NCBI GenBank assembly: GCA_037893245.1
Contig: JBAIAA010000443.1
Coordinates: 744,001 to 808,000 of the forward strand
Direction: 5' to 3'
Length of the DNA stretch: 64,000 nucleotides
Source of the DNA: Crossaster papposus
Taxonomy: Eukaryota; Echinodermata; Asteroidea; Velatida; Solasteridae
Shown: positions 50,001 to 62,000 of the stretch, one piece after another
How the letters are laid out: the number at the start of each line of letters is the position of its first letter
How positions within the stretch are numbered: the stretch's first letter is position 1
Position numbers and translations under genes: made by a program
Notes under the pieces: model-generated
The model's input: only the letters and a program-made list of their open reading frames with translations
Database searches by the model: none
Told to the model about the DNA's origin: nothing

Positions 50001-53000
50001 CACGATTGCAGAACTGGGAGTGTAAGTTTTCTTTCTTAAATTGTACCAAGTCATTCATGTTGGTTGTGTAAAATTCAGAGCAACAAAAGTCGGAAGTCTA
50101 GACGCTGAGTATTTAAGATACTATGCCTGACTTAAACTGGATTGCTTTTACATAAGAAAGCTTGGTGGTTGAGTGGTAAAGACATCAACACTTAGTCTAG
50201 TATAAAGCAGGAAGTCGTGGGTTCGAGTCCCATCCGAGTTGGCTTCTGAATAATTTCTCGCAAGCCCCCAGACAACACTGAGTAATTAATAATAAATCCA
50301 GACATTAGTTTTTAATTTGTGTAAATACCACATATTTATATTTATATATTTATATATCCATATATTTATGTTTAATTGTTTTGTCATTCAATCAGTTTGG
50401 AGAGCCCCCTGACAGAAACTAGTTTCTTTTGGGCAATCCTGCGGGAGCTAATTGGATGTTGTTTTAGTTTTTTTATGTTATTGTTAAGTTGCATTGTTTT
50501 TTTCCATTTATTCTTTATTGTGTTCATTATTTGTCTGTAGTTCTGTGACAATAAGTGTATATCCCGGAAAATGAAATAAATAAATAAATAAATAAAGACA
50601 TTGACTGAAGGCGGGGCTTTGAACCAGCGACCTCCGAACTATTCTTTTTGTGCTTTACCAACTGAGTTATCTCTACCCCCATGTTTGCGGTTTTCCAACT
50701 TTGTCGATATCTTTGTGCGCTGGTCAGAAGCCATAAACTCGTAAATGCCATGGGGCCAGGGATCACGCTCCAACAAACCTGGGAAATAGCCGAAAAAAAT
50801 TAAAAAAAGTTAGTTTTGTTGTCGGGCAGTGTATTTTTGTTTGTATGACGGTGTTTGTCACCATGTGTATGACAGTTGCTGAGGGTGAGTTGTTACTAGT
50901 CTCCATCATCAGCCTCTTGGAGTCGCTCCTGTCATCCTCGGCTCTCGTCAGAGCTGCTGCTTATGTTAAGGTCAGTTACCGGTACTCAATTAGCCCTAAC
51001 CCCTTGATTGCTTATACTAGAAAGTGTCCTGAATCTGCCAAAGTCCATCAAGTTTGCCATGCAAACAATTCTGGTGTCCTGGTGTTGATCATAATTCTCC
51101 AGTATACATTCTGAAGAAATCCTGAATCCGTCAACAATCCACCAGCAAAAGTATGATGGATTCTAACGGATTCGAGATACCATGCTGGCCTAAAAATATT
51201 TTGCATTGTTTCTTCATATAATCTTTCAAATCTGTCACCTCAAAATCCATTCTGCAGTACTGCACAATCCTGCAGTACTGCTAGGCTTAAAATCCTGAAT
51301 CCATCAGAACTCCTCCAAAACAGGGAATAGATTTTGATGGATTTAGGTACGTTAGGGTTAAAGAATTCACAAAGCCTCAGCCGATACTTTTTAAAATTTA
51401 CATCGTTATTTGGTTACACCTGAAGTTTTTAAAATATATTTAATTAGGGCGACCTTGCGACAACACAGATCAGTCAAAGACTAACTTTTCAGAATAAAGC
51501 TGTGCCTGAGCTTGGACAGTATTAATCACAATTTTTGTGTGACCCGAATGTAACTGCGATGATATTAAGATATTAAACAGTCGCAAGAGTAGATAAGTTT
51601 CAACTTACGCACCGCAATAAAATGTGTTCCCTACATCGATTGGGGAAATCAATCGCAGTTAACCCGTTGTCATGCGTGCCTCTTATTTCGTTTTGTAGCC
51701 GATCAGCGTGCGGTTAATGGTCGAATGAACAGATTGACATGGCTATGAAATATCATTGGTTATCAACACGCGCACTGCCATTTTGAAGTTAAATGATCAT
51801 GTCCATGCCAAGAAATTGTCGCTGCCTTCTGGGTCCTAAGATGTAGCTGCTCTTAAAAGTTTAAAACATTGACATTTTGTGCCGGGAACTCCCTGGAACA
51901 ACCTAAGGCTGTTCAGGATAAGTCAGACACATATTAGAGTGGGGAAAATCTTCTCAACTCAAGGCTCTTCTCTACACAAGAGTTGCTCAGAGCGACCTTC
52001 AAGGCTAAGGATGCAGGTCCGTTTTGTTGGAAATCTACCGCTGATTGTGATGATTGCGATTACTCTCTGTTAATTACACAATAAACCTGTAAACAACTGG
52101 ATTGCTTTGCTTTGTGGTAAGCTTTGCCCAGCCAGCACCCGCAACTACATCTACCAGTCGCGTGCATCTACCAGTCGCGTGCATCTACCAGTCGCGTGCA
52201 TCTACCAGTCGCGTGCATCTACCAGTCGCGTGCATCTACCAGTCGCGTGCATCTACCAGTCGCGTACATCTACCAGTCGCGTACATCTACCAGTCGCGTA
52301 CATCTACCAGTCGCGTACATCTACCAGTCGCGTACATCTACCAGTCGCGTACATCTACCAGTCGCGTACATCTACCAGTACATCTACAATTACAAGATCT
52401 TTATTTGATATGTCCTTATGTTTGTCAGGTTTTCAGCGGTCTAGCCATGCTTGCCTCCAAGGATACCAACTACAGAGGACCTAAACCCATCACCGAGGCA
52501 ACGGCCATGGCTGACTTTCTCCAACCCAGACTTCTGGGTATTCTGGCTTTTTTTGATTCTCGCACATTGCAGTGGAAGACAAGAAACTGGTAACAAATTA
52601 ATGATGTTTTTAATAATTCATAATCTTTTGTTATTATACTGAATGCTTAACTGTGTCTGTGTTTCATTCGTCATTTTTCATCAAAACTTTAAGATTAAAA
52701 GGACAAGCAATGTATTTTGTTTCTGTAATGCTTAAAAATGGATCTTTGTGGCACATTTAACCTTATTTTCTAATTTAAATTGTTGCAATTTGTTACGGTA
52801 TTTTGGTGCCTTTTTGTTTTCACGCCACTGCAAATTCCCCGCATATTCATGAACAGAACTGTGATGTCATTCCGGGCAGAAACCTCAAATGTTACAGCTA
52901 TTTTGGCATGAAAAGTTGCTAGAATTTGGATGTTTGAGTTGTAAATGTTGGGGTTTTTTGAGATCTTTTCTTGTGTCTCTACATGGCAGTATTAGCTAAT

Positions 53001-56000
53001 GAGCAAACGTTTCTTACAAATGATCAAATTTAGGGTCGGACAAAAAACCCGCTACACTAAACAGTGTCTTTCTGAAATGTCATCAAAGCAAGAGCGCCCT
53101 AAGTTGTCAAGAAAACTATTAACCATTTTAATGTTTAAAGAAGTGCGCTTTCCAATAAAATTTACCAAAAAGGGATGTAAACCTTTTTTTAGGTATTTAT
53201 TTATTTAGGTAGTATATTCTTGAACAAAATGTTTTCTTAATAAAAATTCATCGCATATGAAGCTTTTGAGTATAGGTATTGTAAAAGTTCTCACCTAACT
53301 TTTTAAAGATATGACAGACACAAGGAGGGTAAAGTCCGTAAATACAAAAATAAATTTTACCCACCCCAAATATAGTACCCTCCATATATAAACAAAAAAA
53401 ATAAGTTAATCAAGGATAGAGGCATAATAATATTAATGACCTCGATAATCTCATTGTCCTGTTAGGCCCTAGAAAGTCTTGTGTGCATCATGTACCAGGC
53501 ACATCACCGGTGTCCGACTCAAGATCATGGCCACCCTCAAGATTGGTCTACACTTTAAGGATAATGGGTTTCCCTTACTGTCCTGCAGGGCATGGCAGTG
53601 CTTCGTGCACAGGTAGGAGTGTAAAATGTGGTCAAATCTCGTCGTTATGGGTTGCAAAAACAATCTCGGAACCTTAAAACCAGCAAAGTTTTCTTGCGAG
53701 TTTCACAAATTTTAAGAGAGTGTATGTCAATTGATTTTTCTATTAGTGAGGCATTCTGGAAAAATGAGACAGAAGTGGGCACAGGCATAGAGTTATATTA
53801 TAGAAACTAGAGAGCTCACCCACTATACTGTGCACGCTACACATAACTGTAACCCGTCTGTAAATTTGTAAGTGGGCAACACGATAGTAAAATACCCGGA
53901 TGTATCATGCACTTAACGGCGTGGCAGCTATAATTTAGCAAACTTTATTGGCTGTTTAATGTCGGTCTCAAGTGAAATTGCGTGTGGTACCGGTACTTGG
54001 ACAGACAGCTCATTGGTAAATCTTATCTCTATTTTCCTCCAAGTCAATGGTGGATCCAGGATTTGATTGCTCATGGCTGATGAGGTCATGAAATGGCAGA
54101 CGCAGAGAGCAAAGGCGCGAAGCAGTGGACTTACACGATTATATGACAGGCGAATTTTGCATGTTGCTTTGTGTAACCCACCATGGTTTCACCCTTATCC
54201 CAGGAAGTATTTACTTGTGAAAAGAAACGGTTCTGGTCTTGCTGACGTTGCTCCGATTTGTGCAGCCAAAGCACGCATAAATCTCGCCCCCGGGATCTAT
54301 TTGCAGGGCGCGGCCAAGAGATGAAGGAGATACGTAGGCTATGTCAACTATGTCAACTTCGTACTTTTTGAAGTACAACAAATTATTGTAAATTAAAATG
54401 AAAAATAATATTTTTATGAAAGCTTTTGTTTACCTCTTAGTGAAAATTATTTCAAGAAAACTACTAAATTTACATGTTGAAGATCCTATTTGAGGTGCCC
54501 GGGACCTCGGTTTCTCGTAAACTCTTGCACGTTCTTGGGGTCAACTTATACGCCGAATGGGTGTGGTATTTTTTATTTTTTGTTACAGATTTATTGATGT
54601 TTGTAATTTTTGAAACATCGTTTACACATATATTTTTTAATTTTTTTTCTCCCAGTGTGGAGCCATCGTCCCTCGGTCCAATGATCAGTCAGGTCATTGT
54701 CACTCTGCTTTGTTTACTTCATCAATTGCCAGAGCAGGTGGCTAAGATCTACAACTTCCTCATCGTTGAAAACAGGTGCCAAGAAATTCTTCTTTAATAA
54801 TTTGTTAAACATAACTAGAAATTCCTGCTAAAAGTAGCATTACTCTGGCTATTTTGAGTCCTTTTTCTTTTAAAAGTTTCTCACTTTTAAATAAGACATC
54901 GACCAAAATAAAATCAGCCCATGTTTAGGTAATAAATTATTACTGTAAACATTTTGAATTATTAGCTGCCAAACGTTAATTTAATTTTTGCTAGTGCTGC
55001 CCCTCAACCAGTATTGATAATGCACAGAGCCAGTCTGCTCCCAAAGCGAATCTGTTTGTGCCCAATGCAAGAAACTTATTTTCAGAGAAAAAGTTATGAA
55101 AGGTTTTAGTTGCATTAAAACATACGAGTTGAAAATGTATTAAGAGGAGAAAAAAAGTCTACGTCGTTTTTCAAACCCAAGCTTAGATTTTGTCTCCGTC
55201 TCCATCACCGGCTCCATCACCATTGACGAACTGCATAAACGAAGCCACAGACGAAGATGAAGCTGGGGTTTGGAAAACTGCCATAATTTGTTGTACGGGT
55301 AATGCAATTTGCACGGGTAATGCAAGTTTTTGGTTTGTAGTAAAAGTGAATACTTCAAAGTGAATTTATTTGAAGGTTTGCAGTCGAACCAAGTACTAAG
55401 TTTCTTGTGAGTCTAGGTGGTCCTTTGTCAAACTTCAGACTGTTCAAGAGGAAAGGGGAAGTTATAAATCTTCAAAGGGAAAATGCAAGATCTGAGACTG
55501 TTTCATTTTCTTGTTTCTCCTGATTCTACAGGGAGAGTTTCAACCAGCATTTTCACGAGTTGTACTTCATGCCCGACCTGGCAGAACTCAACGAGGTCAA
55601 CTCTGTCTTGAAGGAACATCGGGAGGATCCTTCCAGTCAGCCGGATCTTAAGACTCAACTCAGGCAGTCTATCAAGGGAGTGACTCATGAGAGTCTGGAT
55701 GTCAGACTTCACGCGCTGTCAAAACTCCGGGACCTGCTGCGAAAGAACCAGGTCAGAATAAGCCAGTGCGATATTCCTTTTGCGCCTGTGCACAACAAGA
55801 TTCAACAATTTGTTCTCTCATGAAAAACGTGGCAGATAAATGCAGACAAGGCTGTGAAATTTTTTGTGCAATCGATAAGGAAGACGGTGCATACGTTTGA
55901 CCTATCTGGACTTTTTTCTTAATTTGATTATAACCTTCAAATTTTGTAAATTGAAATGAAAAATTATATTTTTATGAAAGCTTTTATTTTAACCTTTAAT

Positions 56001-59000
56001 TAAAAAAAACAGCGTTAAAACAAATTATGTCACGTTGAAGCTGAGGTTGAGGTGCTTGGAAGTTCGGTTTCTCGTAAACTCTTGTACGTTCTCTGGGTCA
56101 ACTTACACGCTCTATAGGCAATGCGGTCAATATTACCTCTCTTGTTGACTAGATACATTTTTTCTTCGCCCCTTTTCTGTAGTCGTGATGGGTAACGAGA
56201 TAGTAGATCCTACTATTACTGAACTGGTCTCCGTGGTAAGTCTTATCTTTCGCCTAATTAGTGTTAAAAACACTATGAACATAATTTTTAACATTAATAC
56301 TACCATATATTTCAATTCGAAAATCCATGTTTCTCTTCTATATAATGTAACAAATGTATTTATTATTACAACAGATTGGTGATATAGGATTGTGTCTTTG
56401 ATGGAATTTGGAGTATGTCATAAGAAAGATATTAGACTGAAGGGCCGTTGCAGATTTGTTCTTGGAAAAATTGGAACATGGCTTGTTCTACATTTATTTC
56501 TTCAAAGGACGAATCTGAGATGGCCCTAAAGCAAAATATCGTTCTCATGACATACTCTGTGTGCCAAATCTCATGCTTGTATCATATCATTTTTGTTTTG
56601 TTTTTTGGTATAGTTATTGAGTGGTTTTCGTGACTCCGACACAAAAGCACAGAGTCTGTTTGGTGAGTGTCTGAGAGAGTTGGGTGCCATTGATCCTGGG
56701 AGGCTGGAGATTATTACTAACAACACAATAAACCTGTAAACAACTGGATTGCTTTGCTTTGTGGTAAGCTTTGCCCAGCCAGCACCCGCAACTACATCTA
56801 CCAGTCGCGTGCATCTACCAGTCGCGTGCATCTATCAGTCGCGTGCATCTACCAGTCGCGTGCATCTACCAGTCGCGTGCATCTACCAGTCGCGTACATC
56901 TACCAGTCGCGTACATCTACCAGTCGCGTACATCTACCAGTCGCGTACATCTACCAGTCGCGTACATCTACCAGTCGCGTACATCTACCAGTAGCGTACA
57001 TCTACCAGTACATCTACATCTACCAGTACATCTACAATTACAAGATCTTTATTTGATATGTCCTTATGTTTGTCAGGTTTTCAGCGGTCTAGCCATGCTT
57101 GCCTCCAAGGATACCAACTACAGAGGACCTAAACCCATCACCGAGGCAACGGCCATGGCTGACTTTCTCCAACCCAGACTTCTGGGTATTCTGGCTTTTT
57201 TTGATTCTCACACATTGCAGTGGAAGACAAGAAACTGGTAACAAATTAATGATGTTTTTAATAATTCATAATCTTTTGTTATTATACTGAATGCTTAACT
57301 GTGTCTGTGTTTCATTCGTCATTTTTCATCAAAACTTTAAGATTAAAAGGACAAGCAATGTATTTTGTTTCTGTAATGCTTAAAAATGGATCTTTGTGGC
57401 ACATTTAACCTTATTTTCTAATTTAAATTGTTGCAATTTGTTACGGTATTTTGGTGCCTTTTTGTTTTCACGCCACTGCAAATTCCCCGCATATTCATGA
57501 ACAGAACTGTGATGTCATTCCGGGCAGAAACCTCAAATGTTACAGCTATTTTGGCATGAAAAGTTGCTAGAATTTGGATGTTTGAGTTGTAAATGTTGGG
57601 GTTTTTTGAGATCTTTTCTTGTGTCTCTACATGGCAGTATTAGCTAATGAGCAAACGTTTCTTACAAATGATCAAATTTAGGGTCGGACAAAAAACCCGC
57701 TACACTAAACAGTGTCTTTCTGAAATGTCATCAAAGCAAGAGCGCCCTAAGTTGTCAAGAAAACTATTAACCATTTTAATGTTTAAAGAAGTGCGCTTTC
57801 CAATAAAATTTACCAAAAAGGGATGTAAACCTTTTTTTAGGTATTTATTTATTTAGGTAGTATATTCTTGAACAAAATGTTTTCTTAATAAAAATTCATC
57901 GCATATGAAGCTTTTGAGTATAGGTATTGTAAAAGTTCTCACCTAACTTTTTAAAGATATGACAGACACAAGGAGGGTAAAGTCCGTAAATACAAAAATA
58001 AATTTTACCCACCCCAAATATAGTACCCTCCATATATAAACAAAAAAAATAAGTTAATCAAGGATAGAGGCATAATAATATTAATGACCTCGATAATCTC
58101 ATTGTCCTGTTAGGCCCTAGAAAGTCTTGTGTGCATCATGTACCAGGCACATCACCGGTGTCCGACTCAAGATCATGGCCACCCTCAAGATTGGTCTACA
58201 CTTTAAGGATAATGGGTTTCCCTTACTGTCCTGCAGGGCATGGCAGTGCTTCGTGCACAGGTAGGAGTGTAAAATGTGGTCAAATCTCGTCGTTATGGGT
58301 TGCAAAAACAATCTCGGAACCTTAAAACCAGCAAAGTTTTCTTGCGAGTTTCACAAATTTTAAGAGAGTGTATGTCAATTGATTTTTCTATTAGTGAGGC
58401 ATTCTGGAAAAATGAGACAGAAGTGGGCACAGGCATAGAGTTATATTATAGAAACTAGAGAGCTCACCCACTATACTGTGCACGCTACACATAACTGTAA
58501 CCCGTCTGTAAATTTGTAAGTGGGCAACACGATAGTAAAATACCCGGATGTATCATGCACTTAACGGCGTGGCAGCTATAATTTAGCAAACTTTATTGGC
58601 TGTTTAATGTCGGTCTCAAGTGAAATTGCGTGTGGTACCGGTACTTGGACAGACAGCTCATTGGTAAATCTTATCTCTATTTTCCTCCAAGTCAATGGTG
58701 GATCCAGGATTTGATTGCTCATGGCTGATGAGGTCATGAAATGGCAGACGCAGAGAGCAAAGGCGCGAAGCAGTGGACTTACACGATTATATGACAGGCG
58801 AATTTTGCATGTTGCTTTGTGTAACCCACCATGGTTTCACCCTTATCCCAGGAAGTATTTACTTGTGAAAAGAAACGGTTCTGGTCTTGCTGACGTTGCT
58901 CCGATTTGTGCAGCCAAAGCACGCATAAATCTCGCCCCCGGGATCTATTTGCAGGGCGCGGCCAAGAGATGAAGGAGATACGTAGGCTATGTCAACTATG

Positions 59001-62000
59001 TCAACTTCGTACTTTTTGAAGTACAACAAATTATTGTAAATTAAAATGAAAAATAATATTTTTATGAAAGCTTTTGTTTACCTCTTAGTGAAAATTATTT
59101 CAAGAAAACTACTAAATTTACATGTTGAAGATCCTATTTGAGGTGCCCGGGACCTCGGTTTCTCGTAAACTCTTGCACGTTCTTGGGGTCAACTTATACG
59201 CCGAATGGGTGTGGTATTTTTTATTTTTTGTTACAGATTTATTGATGTTTGTAATTTTTGAAACATCGTTTACACATATATTTTTTAATTTTTTTTCTCC
59301 CAGTGTGGAGCCATCGTCCCTCGGTCCAATGATCAGTCAGGTCATTGTCACTCTGCTTTGTTTACTTCATCAATTGCCAGAGCAGGTGGCTAAGATCTAC
59401 AACTTCCTCATCGTTGAAAACAGGTGCCAAGAAATTCTTCTTTAATAATTTGTTAAACATAACTAGAAATTCCTGCTAAAAGTAGCATTACTCTGGCTAT
59501 TTTGAGTCCTTTTTCTTTTAAAAGTTTCTCACTTTTAAATAAGACATCGACCAAAATAAAATCAGCCCATGTTTAGGTAATAAATTATTACTGTAAACAT
59601 TTTGAATTATTAGCTGCCAAACGTTAATTTAATTTTTGCTAGTGCTGCCCCTCAACCAGTATTGATAATGCACAGAGCCAGTCTGCTCCCAAAGCGAATC
59701 TGTTTGTGCCCAATGCAAGAAACTTATTTTCAGAGAAAAAGTTATGAAAGGTTTTAGTTGCATTAAAACATACGAGTTGAAAATGTATTAAGAGGAGAAA
59801 AAAAGTCTACGTCGTTTTTCAAACCCAAGCTTAGATTTTGTCTCCGTCTCCATCACCGGCTCCATCACCATTGACGAACTGCATAAACGAAGCCACAGAC
59901 GAAGATGAAGCTGGGGTTTGGAAAACTGCCATAATTTGTTGTACGGGTAATGCAATTTGCACGGGTAATGCAAGTTTTTGGTTTGTAGTAAAAGTGAATA
60001 CTTCAAAGTGAATTTATTTGAAGGTTTGCAGTCGAACCAAGTACTAAGTTTCTTGTGAGTCTAGGTGGTCCTTTGTCAAACTTCAGACTGTTCAAGAGGA
60101 AAGGGGAAGTTATAAATCTTCAAAGGGAAAATGCAAGATCTGAGACTGTTTCATTTTCTTGTTTCTCCTGATTCTACAGGGAGAGTTTCAACCAGCATTT
60201 TCACGAGTTGTACTTCATGCCCGACCTGGCAGAACTCAACGAGGTCAACTCTGTCTTGAAGGAACATCGGGAGGATCCTTCCAGTCAGCCGGATCTTAAG
60301 ACTCAACTCAGGCAGTCTATCAAGGGAGTGACTCATGAGAGTCTGGATGTCAGACTTCACGCGCTGTCAAAACTCCGGGACCTGCTGCGAAAGAACCAGG
60401 TCAGAATAAGCCAGTGCGATATTCCTTTTGCGCCTGTGCACAACAAGATTCAACAATTTGTTCTCTCATGAAAAACGTGGCAGATAAATGCAGACAAGGC
60501 TGTGAAATTTTTTGTGCAATCGATAAGGAAGACGGTGCATACGTTTGACCTATCTGGACTTTTTTCTTAATTTGATTATAACCTTCAAATTTTGTAAATT
60601 GAAATGAAAAATTATATTTTTATGAAAGCTTTTATTTTAACCTTTAATTAAAAAAAACAGCGTTAAAACAAATTATGTCACGTTGAAGCTGAGGTTGAGG
60701 TGCTTGGAAGTTCGGTTTCTCGTAAACTCTTGTACGTTCTCTGGGTCAACTTACACGCTCTATAGGCAATGCGGTCAATATTACCTCTCTTGTTGACTAG
60801 ATACATTTTTTCTTCGCCCCTTTTCTGTAGTCGTGATGGGTAACGAGATAGTAGATCCTACTATTACTGAACTGGTCTCCGTGGTAAGTCTTATCTTTCG
60901 CCTAATTAGTGTTAAAAACACTATGAACATAATTTTTAACATTAATACTACCATATATTTCAATTCGAAAATCCATGTTTCTCTTCTATATAATGTAACA
61001 AATGTATTTATTATTACAACAGATTGGTGATATAGGATTGTGTCTTTGATGGAATTTGGAGTATGTCATAAGAAAGATATTAGACTGAAGGGCCGTTGCA
61101 GATTTGTTCTTGGAAAAATTGGAACATGGCTTGTTCTACATTTATTTCTTCAAAGGACGAATCTGAGATGGCCCTAAAGCAAAATATCGTTCTCATGACA
61201 TACTCTGTGTGCCAAATCTCATGCTTGTATCATATCATTTTTGTTTTGTTTTTTGGTATAGTTATTGAGTGGTTTTCGTGACTCCGACACAAAAGCACAG
61301 AGTCTGTTTGGTGAGTGTCTGAGAGAGTTGGGTGCCATTGATCCTGGGAGGCTGGAGATTATTACTAACAACAAGACAGAAGATATGTCCAAGTTCCATG
61401 TAAGTATTGCCATCAACTTTGGTATAAATCGGGTGAACAAAACTCACTGTCTAGACTATAAACTGTCAGTCTTTCTTTTGACTTTTTTAGACTCTGACTG
61501 GCGTTTATAATGCCAACTTTGCTTTTGATCTGATCAGTGAGCTAGCAAGAGCCTTCTTAGCTGCAGCCGATACTCGCTGTCTTCATTATAAACTGTCAGT
61601 CTTTCCTTTGACCTTTCAGACTGGCGTTGACGGCACCAACTTTGCTTTTGATCTGATCAGTGAGCTAGCAAAAGCCTTCTTAGCTGCGGCCAATACTCGC
61701 TGTCTACACTATAAACTGTCGATCTTTTCTTTGACCTTTCAGACTGGCGTTGACGATGCTAACTTTGCCTTCAATCTGATCAGTGAATTAGCGAGAGCCT
61801 TCTTAGCTGCGGCCAATACTCACTGTACACACTATAAACTGTCAGTCTTTCGTTTGACCTTCCAGACTGGCGTTGACGCCGCTAACTTTGCATTCAATCT
61901 GATCAGTGAGCTAGCAAGAGCCTTCTTAGCTGTGGCCAATACTTACTGTCTACACTATAAACTTTCATTCCTTCCTTTGACCTTTCAGACTGGCGTTGAT

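Larger units (their letters stand above)
52076..56725. repeat. 4.65 kb tandem duplication, copy 1
   Basis: This block and 56723-61375 are almost identical, at an offset of 4,647-4,648 bp. The only differences I saw are in a 17-bp minisatellite and a single base (TCTCGCAC versus TCTCACAC). The join is inside an ATR exon at ACA (56723-56725), a three-base microhomology. The block carries six ATR exons, the last of them cut short. Confidence 0.95.
56723..61375. repeat. 4.65 kb tandem duplication, copy 2
   Basis: Second copy of 52076-56725, beginning at the microhomology join. Its right end continues into the intact exon at 61262-61399 and then into unique ATR sequence, so this copy has the ancestral right flank. 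Copy 1 has the ancestral left flank. Confidence 0.95.

Noticed and set aside
51879-52073. Possible retroelement tail coding segment upstream of the tandem duplication
   Set aside because: A weak impression of a LINE-like WNNL motif only. No Cys/His motif or reverse-transcriptase core to support it.
52145-52385. CRISPR-like array
   Set aside because: Units are contiguous 17-bp tandem repeats with no spacers, in an animal genome.
52102-52593. Long repetitive open frames over the minisatellite (HLPVACIYQSRAST-type repeats)
   Set aside because: A 17-bp unit without stops opens all three frames. The coding exon starts at 52429 with its own acceptor.
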